From positions 1,116,001-1,180,000 of the forward strand of contig JAHRCV010000001.1 in the NCBI GenBank assembly GCA_019083985.1: a stretch of 64,000 bases of DNA. Direction: 5' to 3'. Shown piece after piece: positions 57,696 to 64,000 of this stretch (positions are counted from its first letter, which is position 1; the number at the start of each line of letters is the position of its first letter). The DNA is from Rhizobiales bacterium TNE-4 (GTDB lineage: Bacteria > Pseudomonadota > Alphaproteobacteria > Rhizobiales > Beijerinckiaceae). The notes under the pieces were generated by a model. It made no database searches and was not told the origin of the DNA. It saw nothing but the letters and a program-made list of their open reading frames with translations. The position numbers and the translations under genes were made by a program.

Positions 57696-58301
57696 ATGAG
57701 CTTAGAGATCGTTTATGTGCTGACTAATCCCGCCATGCCCGGTTTTGTTAAGATCGGCAAAACAGCGATTGAGGATGTCAATCAGCGACTGAGCCAACTC
57801 TATACGACCGGCGTCCCATTTCCGTTTGAACTGCAGTTCGCTTGCAAAGTGCGGAATTCCGACGAAGTAGAACAAGCGCTGCATCGCGCCTTTGCACCAA
57901 ATCGTGTCAATGCAAGACGTGAGTTTTTTAAGATCGAGCCAGATCAGGCCATCGCAATTCTAAAACTATTGCATGTCGAAGACGCGACCGACGAAATTGA
58001 AAAACTCCCGAGTTCTATTCCCGCGGAAGACCTTCAAGCCGGTAAAAACTACATTGCACGCCGGCCGCCCATGAATTTTGCTGACATGGGCATACCAATT
58101 GGTGCCGAACTCCATTTCACCGAGGGCGATGCAGTCGTAACTGTATCTGCCGACCGTAAAATTCGGTTTGGCGATGATGAGATGTCGTTGACTGCAGTGA
58201 CCCGAATTCTACTTGGGATCGACCATAGCGTCCAACCCAGCCCATTCTGGACCTATCAGGGCCGATCGCTGCGAACGATTTACGACGAGACCTACCAGTA
58301 G
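57696..58301 (+). CDS. GIY-YIG/T5orf172-type nuclease with a C-terminal DUF4357/RAMA-like domain
   Basis: A 201-residue protein. The N-terminal domain has IVYVLTNPAMPGFVKIGKT, then RLSQLYTTGVPFPFELQFA, ALHRAF and REFFKIEPD, the pattern of T5orf172/Mug113 GIY-YIG nucleases. The C-terminal 75 residues (IPIGAELHFTEGDAVVTVS, FGDDEMSLTAVTRILLG, FWTYQGRSLRTIYDE) look like DUF4357 or the restriction-associated RAMA module thought to read modified DNA; that part is tentative. The ATG at 57696 was chosen as first in the domain frame. It begins 47 bp outside the right repeat, so it belongs to the chromosome or to an older insertion. Confidence 0.75.
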   Translation: MSLEIVYVLTNPAMPGFVKIGKTAIEDVNQRLSQLYTTGVPFPFELQFACKVRNSDEVEQALHRAFAPNRVNARREFFKIEPDQAIAILKLLHVEDATDEIEKLPSSIPAEDLQAGKNYIARRPPMNFADMGIPIGAELHFTEGDAVVTVSADRKIRFGDDEMSLTAVTRILLGIDHSVQPSPFWTYQGRSLRTIYDETYQ

Positions 58302-58380
58302 GCTCCGACGGCTGTTGGCGCCGTTCACCCCCCATTCAGTTACGCTTCGGCATTCTCTTCTGCATCGGAGGTAGATTCCC

Positions 58381-58668
58381 ATGCGCACCCTATTCGCTGC
58401 AGTCCTGACGGCTCTCACGATCGGCCTCGCGCTCGCGGGCCCGGCTGAAGCAGGCTGGAAGTGGAAGAAGATGAAATGGGTTCCCAAACACGGGCAGGAA
58501 TACCGCTCGCCCTATGCCCATGATCGTGGCCATTATTATGGTCGCGGGTATGGCTATGACCGCGGCTACGGTTATGGACGTGGCTATGGCAATGGCAATG
58601 GGTATGGCCGCTCCTATGGGGGTTATGGCTCACCTTATGGCCGCGGCGGCTGGGGTCCGGGCTGGTAA
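58381..58668 (+). CDS. Small secreted Gly/Tyr/Arg-rich protein
   Basis: A 95-residue protein with a signal peptide (LFAAVLTALTIGLALAGPAEA) and a short basic segment (GWKWKKMKWVPKHGQ) followed by about 45 residues of repeated GY, GR and YG units. A strong GGAGG lies ten bases before the ATG. Such Gly/Tyr-rich secreted proteins are frequent in Hyphomicrobiales; function unknown. A terminator follows. Confidence 0.75.
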   Translation: MRTLFAAVLTALTIGLALAGPAEAGWKWKKMKWVPKHGQEYRSPYAHDRGHYYGRGYGYDRGYGYGRGYGNGNGYGRSYGGYGSPYGRGGWGPGW

Positions 58669-58703
58669 GCGCGAACTGCGCCTCGTTTGACGGGGCGCAG
58701 ACT

Positions 58704-58723
58704 GTCCGGCGGCGGACCTTTTT
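58704..58723 (+). terminator. Rho-independent terminator after the Gly/Tyr-rich gene
   Basis: Stem GTCCG/CGGAC with a GCGG loop, followed by CTTTTT. A second, stronger hairpin (CTGCGCCTCG/CGGGGCGCAG, 58676-58700) lies just before it and may add to it, but has no T run. Confidence 0.7.
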
Positions 58724-58865
58724 ACCCCTCGAGCTGTGGCGTTACTGCAACGGGAGCCTCTCCTCACGCCTGCGCGTTAAGAATGCGGCAAAACCAAGGT
58801 TGATAGATTGGGAGCGCCAAGCTTAAACAAGCTTTGTCCTTCTTCTCCGTGACCGGACCCACACA

Positions 58866-59456
58866 ATGCGCCGCCTTCTTCAGTCTTCCGCCATCGTTCT
58901 GTGTGCGAGCGTCGCGTTTGCCGCCTCGACACATGCTTCCAACGCCATCATCGATCCGTTGACGCGTGAGCCCATCCAACAGACCACGCGTGAATCGCAG
59001 CAGCCGAAAGCCACGGCCGTGCCGCGCGAGACCGTCCGCTTCGACGGCCAATATGCACCCGGCACCATCGTCGTCTCCACCAAAGAGCGCCGCATGTATT
59101 ACGTGCTCGGCGATGGCAAGGCGATCCGTTATGGCGTCGGCGTCGGCCGCCCGGGCTTCGAATGGGGTGGCAAGATGACCGTCACACAGAAGCGTGAATG
59201 GCCGGATTGGCGTCCGCCGGCGCAGATGCTGCAGCGCCGTCCCGATTTGCCGCGCTACATGAAGGGCGGCCCGGACAATCCGCTGGGTGCGCGTGCGCTC
59301 TATCTCGGCTCGTCGCTTTATCGCATCCATGGCTCGAATGAGCCTGAGACGATCGGTCAGGCCGTATCGTCGGGCTGCATCCGCATGGTCAATGAGGATG
59401 TGATCGACCTCTATAGCCGCACCAAGGTCGGCACGCAGGTCATCGTTCTGCGCTAA
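58866..59456 (+). CDS. L,D-transpeptidase (YkuD/ErfK family)
   Basis: Periplasmic enzyme forming 3-3 peptidoglycan crosslinks or attaching lipoproteins. The 196-residue protein has a signal peptide (SSAIVLCASVAFAASTHA) and a YkuD domain with IVVSTKERRMYYVLGDGKAIRYGVG (in parts), LGSSLYRIHGSNEP and the catalytic SSGCIRMVNEDVIDLY (active-site Cys). Length and motif order are complete. It ends at a clear terminator. Confidence 0.93.
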   Translation: MRRLLQSSAIVLCASVAFAASTHASNAIIDPLTREPIQQTTRESQQPKATAVPRETVRFDGQYAPGTIVVSTKERRMYYVLGDGKAIRYGVGVGRPGFEWGGKMTVTQKREWPDWRPPAQMLQRRPDLPRYMKGGPDNPLGARALYLGSSLYRIHGSNEPETIGQAVSSGCIRMVNEDVIDLYSRTKVGTQVIVLR

Positions 59457-59480
59457 AAGAATAAGTCAGAATACTCTGCT

Positions 59481-59505
59481 AAACCCCGCTAAAGGCGGGG
59501 TTTTT
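59481..59505 (+). terminator. Rho-independent terminator after the L,D-transpeptidase gene
   Basis: Nine-base stem AAACCCCGC/GCGGGGTTT with a five-base loop (TAAAG), followed by further T. It lies 24 bases after the stop and just before the convergent DUF971 gene. Confidence 0.9.
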
Positions 59506-59888
59506 CATTTACGGCGGGCGGGATCCCGGCTTTGCCCTTGGGCCGCCAAGGCATCGCAATAGACCTGCCAACGCGCTTCATGCTCGCGTCCGAGCTTCAA
59601 GAGATAGTCCCAGGTGTAGAGCCCGGTGTCGTGCATATCGTCATAGACGAGGCGCACCGCATAGTGGCCGACGGGCTCCACTTTGAGGATCTCGACGTCA
59701 CGCTTGCCGGGAATGAATTTCCGCTCGGACGGGCCATGGCCTTGCACTTCGGCGCTCGGGCTCTCGACGCGCAGATATTCCGAAGGCAGCGTAAAACGCT
59801 CACCATTGTCGAAGGCAACGACAAGTGACCGCCGATCAGCCGCGAGCCTCAGCTCGGTCGGCCATGCGCCGTCCTCATTTGCCGCCAT
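59505..59888 (-). CDS. DUF971 domain protein (gamma-butyrobetaine hydroxylase-like N-terminal domain)
   Basis: A 127-residue protein with [42 protein letters not shown], and [26 protein letters not shown], which together define DUF971. In other genomes the family stands alone or is fused to Mrp/ApbC or BBOX proteins and has been linked to Fe-S handling; role here unknown. Divergent from moaA, about 93 bp apart. Confidence 0.88.
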   Translation of the reverse strand: MAANEDGAWPTELRLAADRRSLVVAFDNGERFTLPSEYLRVESPSAEVQGHGPSERKFIPGKRDVEILKVEPVGHYAVRLVYDDMHDTGLYTWDYLLKLGREHEARWQVYCDALAAQGQSRDPARRK

Positions 59889-59981
59889 GCTTTCTCTCCC
59901 GCGTCATTGATACGCTCGCCTTGCGGCCCATATCTGTGGCAAGACACAGGTCGAGACAAGAACAAGCGGCACCACCCTGCC

Positions 59982-61010
59982 ATGAATGCACAGACACAGA
60001 CGCTCAACCCCGCCCCGGCGCTGATCGATCCGTTCGGCCGCCATGTGAGCTATTTGCGCGTCTCGGTCACCGATCGGTGCGATTTCCGCTGTGTCTATTG
60101 CATGGCGGAGAATATGAGCTTCCTGCCGAAGCAGGACCTTTTGACGCTCGAAGAGCTCGACCGTCTCTGCTCCGCCTTCGTGGCCAAGGGCGTCCGGAAG
60201 CTCAGGATCACAGGCGGAGAGCCGCTCGTCCGCCGGGACATCATGACCCTTTTCCGCTCGTTGGGCCGCCATCTCGACAGCGGCGCCCTCGAAGAGCTGA
60301 CGCTGACCACCAATGGGTCGCAGCTGACCCGGTTTGCCGACGAGCTGGCCGCCTGCGGCGTCAAGCGGATCAATGTGTCGCTCGATACGCTATATGAGGC
60401 GAAGTTCCGCGCGATCACCCGTTGGGGCGATCTCGGCAAGGTGCTCGATGGCATCAAGGCGGCGCAGAAGGCCGGGATGGCCGTCAAGATCAACGCTGTC
60501 GCGCTCAAGGGTGTGAATGAGGATGAAGTCGAACGCCTCGTCGAATGGGCGCATGGCGATGGCATGGACATCACCTTCATTGAGGTAATGCCGCTTGGCG
60601 ATATCGAACCACAACGGCTCGACCAATATTGGCCGCTGACGCAATTGCGCGCGCGCCTGCTCGACCGGTTCACGCTCGATGATGTCGACTACCGCACCGG
60701 TGGACCGGCGCGCTATGTCCGCGTGCGGGAAACAGGCGGGCGGATCGGCTTCATCACGCCGCTCACCCATAATTTCTGCGAAAGCTGCAACCGGGTCCGC
60801 ATCACCTGCACCGGCACGCTGTATATGTGCCTCGGCCAAGAGGACGCCGCTGATCTCAGGACGCCGCTGCGGGCCTCGGCCGACGATACGCTGATCTCCA
60901 ACGCGATTGATGAAGCGATCGGTCGCAAGCCCAAGGGCCATGATTTCGTCTATGAGCGCGGCCGCCCCACGGTCGCCGTCGGCCGGCATATGAGTGTTAC
61001 CGGCGGCTAA
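59982..61010 (+). CDS. moaA: GTP 3',8-cyclase (molybdenum cofactor biosynthesis protein A)
   Basis: Radical SAM enzyme that, with MoaC, converts GTP to cyclic pyranopterin monophosphate. The N-terminal SAM cluster motif is CDFRCVYC; the C-terminal cluster has [18 protein letters not shown] (three of its cysteines bind the second 4Fe-4S). The [10 protein letters not shown] and LTTNGSQL segments are present. The C-terminus ends MSVTGG, whose GG is family typical. The ATG at 59982 was chosen as the first one in the conserved region, giving 342 residues. Confidence 0.95.
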   Translation: MNAQTQTLNPAPALIDPFGRHVSYLRVSVTDRCDFRCVYCMAENMSFLPKQDLLTLEELDRLCSAFVAKGVRKLRITGGEPLVRRDIMTLFRSLGRHLDSGALEELTLTTNGSQLTRFADELAACGVKRINVSLDTLYEAKFRAITRWGDLGKVLDGIKAAQKAGMAVKINAVALKGVNEDEVERLVEWAHGDGMDITFIEVMPLGDIEPQRLDQYWPLTQLRARLLDRFTLDDVDYRTGGPARYVRVRETGGRIGFITPLTHNFCESCNRVRITCTGTLYMCLGQEDAADLRTPLRASADDTLISNAIDEAIGRKPKGHDFVYERGRPTVAVGRHMSVTGG

Positions 61011-61159
61011 ACGGGTTGGTTTCTCAACGGATCTGCCACACGCAGTCCAATGTTGATAGGCATCGCAAAGGATCAACCGCGCGGACCGATTTGTCGTTCG
61101 TCCTATATAACAGTACGACACTCTTCTGACGCATGCTTAGCATCAGCCATGGATAAACC

Positions 61160-64000
61160 TCAGATAAATTGAACGTCATCCGCTGTGAAATTGCCTATCG
61201 CGACATTTTTCAAAATGATCGAATCTGTCGCTGAGAAGGTGATCGTAAGGTCTGTGCCGGCCTGTTTCGTCTTCGCCATGAGCGCATTGAAATCCGTGGC
61301 TAATCCTCTCCAAATCGACAGAACATCGTGATTGCCGCCCGCGATTGGGTTAAAATCTAAGATTATATCCTGACCGCAGCCGATATTATTGTATGTAAAA
61401 AGATCGTTGCCTAAGCCGCCATACAACGTGTCAATACCGTCCATTCCAGAAATATAATCATTTCCATCGCCACCATCTATTGAGTCATTACCATCGAAAC
61501 CGTAGAGAAAGTCATTGCCAACACTGCCATAGATCGTATCGTCACCACCATAACCCAAAATGTAATCGTTTCCATCACCGCCATCGATGAGGTCGTTGCT
61601 ATCAAAACCGTAAATTGAATCATCACCATTTGTCTTCTGTAATGCGAATATTTTCGGCGCGAGATCAGCTGTGGCCCATGTTGTATTATCAAAGATAATC
61701 GTTTCCACACCAGTTGGAACGAAAGATATAAGCCTGACACTACCGCCATCGGCACCTCCTACCATGGAAGGAGCGATGACAAGTGTTAAACCTTGATTTG
61801 CATAACCTAAACTCACAAAACTTGAACTCACACCTTTGAGAATCAAACTGTCACTTGAGCCGTATCCGCCCCACTCATTAATTAAATCGGCCCCATCACC
61901 ACGGCTCCATATATAAGTGTCATTTCCTCCCGCGCCGATCAGTGTATCATCTCCAGCGCCGCCAATTAGCAAATCATTGCCATTATCGCCGCCCAGCGAG
62001 TCATTTCCAGAGCCTCCGTATAGAGTATCGTTGCCATTTAAACCATAAATCGTATCGTTCCCAGCACCGCCATCAATCATATCATTGCTACTAAAGCCGA
62101 CAATGCTGTCAGCACCTGATGTCGATACAAATAATTTTGCTGTAATGTCTTTAAAGTTCCACGTGCTACCGTCATCGAAGGCAATGATATCGACGCCTCT
62201 TTCGTCAAACTTACGTAATATCAGCCGTCCACCGTCGGTTCCTCCCACAATCGAAGGTGCTATTAATACGACCACATCCGTTCCGGAAAAATTCAAGCTC
62301 ACCCGTGCGGCTACTACTCCTTTAAGAATAAGCGTGTCTGCTAAATCATAATTAGACGAAGTACTCTCCCAGATTTCATCGTTTCCATCGCCAGCGCTCC
62401 AAATATATGTATCGCTGCCATCTCCACCAAAAAGCGTGTCATTACCAGAACCACCACGCAGCGTGTCGTCTCCACCCCGACCATCAATAAAATCATTTCC
62501 TGCACCGCCATCGATACTATCGTTGGCGCTGAATCCGTAGATACTATCATTGCCTGCCGTTGCCCTAAGGCATCTTGCGATGATATCGGCGGACGTCCAC
62601 ACGATGCCGCCGTCAAATTTGATCGTTTCAATAGTTGTAAGAGAAAAATTATCAATCGTTAGGCTGCCCCCATCGTTACCCCCCACAAATGAGGGCGCAA
62701 TCGTAAGGATCAGTGAATTATAAGTACAAACAAGGTTAACTTTTGCGACATTTACTCCTTCGAGGACTAATATATCGTTGGATCCCATGTTTGCGGATTC
62801 GCCGATAACATCCGACCCATCACCATAACTCCACACAAACGTATCATTGCCATAACCGCCAACAAGCCTGTCATTACCAGAACCACCACGCAGCGTGTCG
62901 TCTCCACCCCGACCATCAATAAAATCATTTCCGGCACCGCTATCGATGATATCGTTTGTTCTGAAACCGATAATGCTATCATTACCAATTGATCCAGCTT
63001 GAGCAAGTGCCATTGCAGCGAGTTGTGTAGATGTCCAAATCGCGTCAGCAAGCACGATTTTTTCAATACCATCGAGATCCGCATCCACGGTCACACTGCC
63101 ACCATCAGTGCCACTGACATATGACGGCGCAATCCCAAGTGTAATTCTATAAGTCGAATATTTAACACTTATCTGAAAAGCACTCACACCAAACAAAAAA
63201 AGTGTGTCAAATGAATTAAGACCACCAATTTCGGATATTATATCTGATCCATCACCGCGACTCCATACATACGTGTCATCGCCTATATCGCCACTAAGAA
63301 AGTCGTTGCCTGCACCGCCAAAAAGTGTATCATTACCCCACCCACCCCAAAGTGTGTCATTTCCACTTCCACCATCCAAAACATCGATCCCGAAATCGCC
63401 ATTTAAATAGTCGTCGCCCGCACCACCATAAAGCGTATCATTCCCAATAACTCCACCCAAGTCACCTTGAATTGAGTCATTACCATCTCCTCCGACGAGG
63501 TAATCATTGCCCGCGCCTCCCACAAGCGTGTCATTGCCTGCACCGCCTTCCAAATAATCCGCGCCAGCAAAACCGCTCAAATAATTATCTAAATCATTAC
63601 CGGTGATGGTATCATTGCCGCCGCCGCCCTTGGCATTTTCGATCCAGCACGAATAGGCGATGGAAATATTAAACGTCATTCCATCGCAATCAGAGAAATT
63701 TCCTGGGTTTAAATTGATACGCGATGGCGTATTCCAGCCGGATAAATCCAGTGTATCTATCCCACCGGAATCATAAATACATAAAACTGGATGCTTATTA
63801 ATTGTGAAATCATAAAGAGTTGAATTGATCGACGAAGCATTAAATCCGTAAACAGAATTGCCATTACGGGTTGTTTTTGACTGCCCATATATGGATTGGA
63901 TTGCGTTGACATCATCCAGCATGGGTGTCTGTGGAGAATAATAATTACCATCACTCGCCTTCCAATTCGCCCCTGTATTATAAGATCCAAAATAGGACAT
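61160..64000 (-). CDS. Serralysin-like metalloprotease with RTX repeats (partial, N-terminus outside the window)
   Basis: The 946 residues seen are the C-terminal part of a secreted protease. The visible start MSYFGSY matches the Met-turn region of M10B/serralysin enzymes, followed by TPMLDDVNAIQSIYG, NSVYGF, IYDSGGIDTLDLSGW, RINLNPGNFSDC, ISIAYSCWIENAKGGGGNDTITGN. The catalytic HExxHxxGxxH zinc site should lie just beyond base 64000. After that come many GG-G-D repeats arranged in about four modules of 130-144 residues, each with a YVWSRGDGSD-type segment, then LTIAPS and GGSxxI segments. The end NFTADDVQFI is a type I secretion-like tail. Much more AT-rich than the housekeeping genes. The methionine at 64000 is not the true start. 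Confidence 0.85.
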   Translation of the reverse strand: MSYFGSYNTGANWKASDGNYYSPQTPMLDDVNAIQSIYGQSKTTRNGNSVYGFNASSINSTLYDFTINKHPVLCIYDSGGIDTLDLSGWNTPSRINLNPGNFSDCDGMTFNISIAYSCWIENAKGGGGNDTITGNDLDNYLSGFAGADYLEGGAGNDTLVGGAGNDYLVGGDGNDSIQGDLGGVIGNDTLYGGAGDDYLNGDFGIDVLDGGSGNDTLWGGWGNDTLFGGAGNDFLSGDIGDDTYVWSRGDGSDIISEIGGLNSFDTLFLFGVSAFQISVKYSTYRITLGIAPSYVSGTDGGSVTVDADLDGIEKIVLADAIWTSTQLAAMALAQAGSIGNDSIIGFRTNDIIDSGAGNDFIDGRGGDDTLRGGSGNDRLVGGYGNDTFVWSYGDGSDVIGESANMGSNDILVLEGVNVAKVNLVCTYNSLILTIAPSFVGGNDGGSLTIDNFSLTTIETIKFDGGIVWTSADIIARCLRATAGNDSIYGFSANDSIDGGAGNDFIDGRGGDDTLRGGSGNDTLFGGDGSDTYIWSAGDGNDEIWESTSSNYDLADTLILKGVVAARVSLNFSGTDVVVLIAPSIVGGTDGGRLILRKFDERGVDIIAFDDGSTWNFKDITAKLFVSTSGADSIVGFSSNDMIDGGAGNDTIYGLNGNDTLYGGSGNDSLGGDNGNDLLIGGAGDDTLIGAGGNDTYIWSRGDGADLINEWGGYGSSDSLILKGVSSSFVSLGYANQGLTLVIAPSMVGGADGGSVRLISFVPTGVETIIFDNTTWATADLAPKIFALQKTNGDDSIYGFDSNDLIDGGDGNDYILGYGGDDTIYGSVGNDFLYGFDGNDSIDGGDGNDYISGMDGIDTLYGGLGNDLFTYNNIGCGQDIILDFNPIAGGNHDVLSIWRGLATDFNALMAKTKQAGTDLTITFSATDSIILKNVAIGNFTADDVQFI
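62437..62500. repeat. 64-bp exact direct repeat within the RTX protease gene (copy A)
   Basis: Identical to 62869-62932, 432 bp apart (144 codons, in frame). It encodes the DFIDGRGGDDTLRGGSGN part of two neighbouring modules. The exact DNA identity points to a recent module duplication or gene conversion. Confidence 0.9.
62869..62932. repeat. 64-bp exact direct repeat within the RTX protease gene (copy B)
   Basis: The partner of 62437-62500. The surrounding modules are similar but not identical. Confidence 0.9.

Noticed and set aside
58676-58700. Ten-base-pair hairpin as an independent terminator
   Set aside because: No T run follows it; the adjacent hairpin at 58704-58723 has one and was listed instead.
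61400-63650. Regularly spaced short DNA repeats resembling a CRISPR array
   Set aside because: The period follows the nine-residue codon repeats of the RTX protein, the frame is open throughout, and there are no unique spacers between identical repeats.
63998-64000. Start codon of the RTX protein at the right edge
   Set aside because: The residues after it match the Met-turn and following part of serralysins, which is in the middle of that family's sequence; the gene must begin outside the window.

Overview
The window reads as a chromosomal segment of an alphaproteobacterium, most likely of the order Hyphomicrobiales (Rhizobiales). Support comes from the gene order thiL-nusB-ribH-ribE-ribD-nrdR-glyA, adjacent pssA and psd genes, a class II (plant-type) DAHP synthase, a gor-DUF2059-rpiA run, a DUF2865 protein, a CreA protein and Omp25/Omp31-like beta-barrels. 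The backbone is moderately GC-rich. The genus cannot be set from this sequence alone.

Layout. 1-5240: thiamine/riboflavin genes, nrdR, glyA, then tRNA-Phe. 5276-9173: a photolyase/cryptochrome gene followed by a small accessory patch with two divergent genes, a lectin-aerolysin-like pore-forming protein and an RTX-type calcium-binding protein. 9231-38603: housekeeping and metabolic genes (yacG, an acyl-CoA ligase, maf, pssA, psd, an ATM1-type ABC exporter, a LysM protein, LOG, cimA, cysS, gltX, nadE, DODA dioxygenase, two outer-membrane barrels, DAHP synthase, gor, rpiA, gabD, gph, two MFS transporters and several secreted proteins of unknown role).

38679-57649: tRNA-Val(CAC) followed by an integrated element of about 18.9 kb. 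A perfect 52-bp direct repeat (38708-38759 and 57598-57649) covers the 3' part of the tRNA gene and marks both ends. Just inside each end lies a pair of TGGGCTACAC-like motifs spaced 11 bp apart, probably integrase arm sites. The left half carries a type I restriction-modification operon (hsdM-hsdS-X-DUF4268-hsdR) with two extra genes inside it. The right half is a leftward operon: tyrosine integrase, an unknown protein, an AlpA-like DNA-binding protein, a superfamily II helicase, and a 1284-residue protein that looks like a primase-polymerase fused to a helicase with a four-cysteine cluster between its Walker motifs. No conjugation or virion genes are visible, so the element resembles a self-replicating genomic island or phage satellite that carries a defence operon.

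57696-64000: a GIY-YIG/T5orf172 nuclease gene directly outside the right end of the element, a Gly/Tyr-rich secreted protein, an L,D-transpeptidase, a DUF971 protein, moaA, and the C-terminal 946 residues of a large serralysin-like RTX protease that runs off the right edge.

The best candidates for new biology are the lectin-aerolysin gene with its RTX neighbour, the primase-helicase fusion, and the nuclease-like gene embedded in the type I R-M operon.
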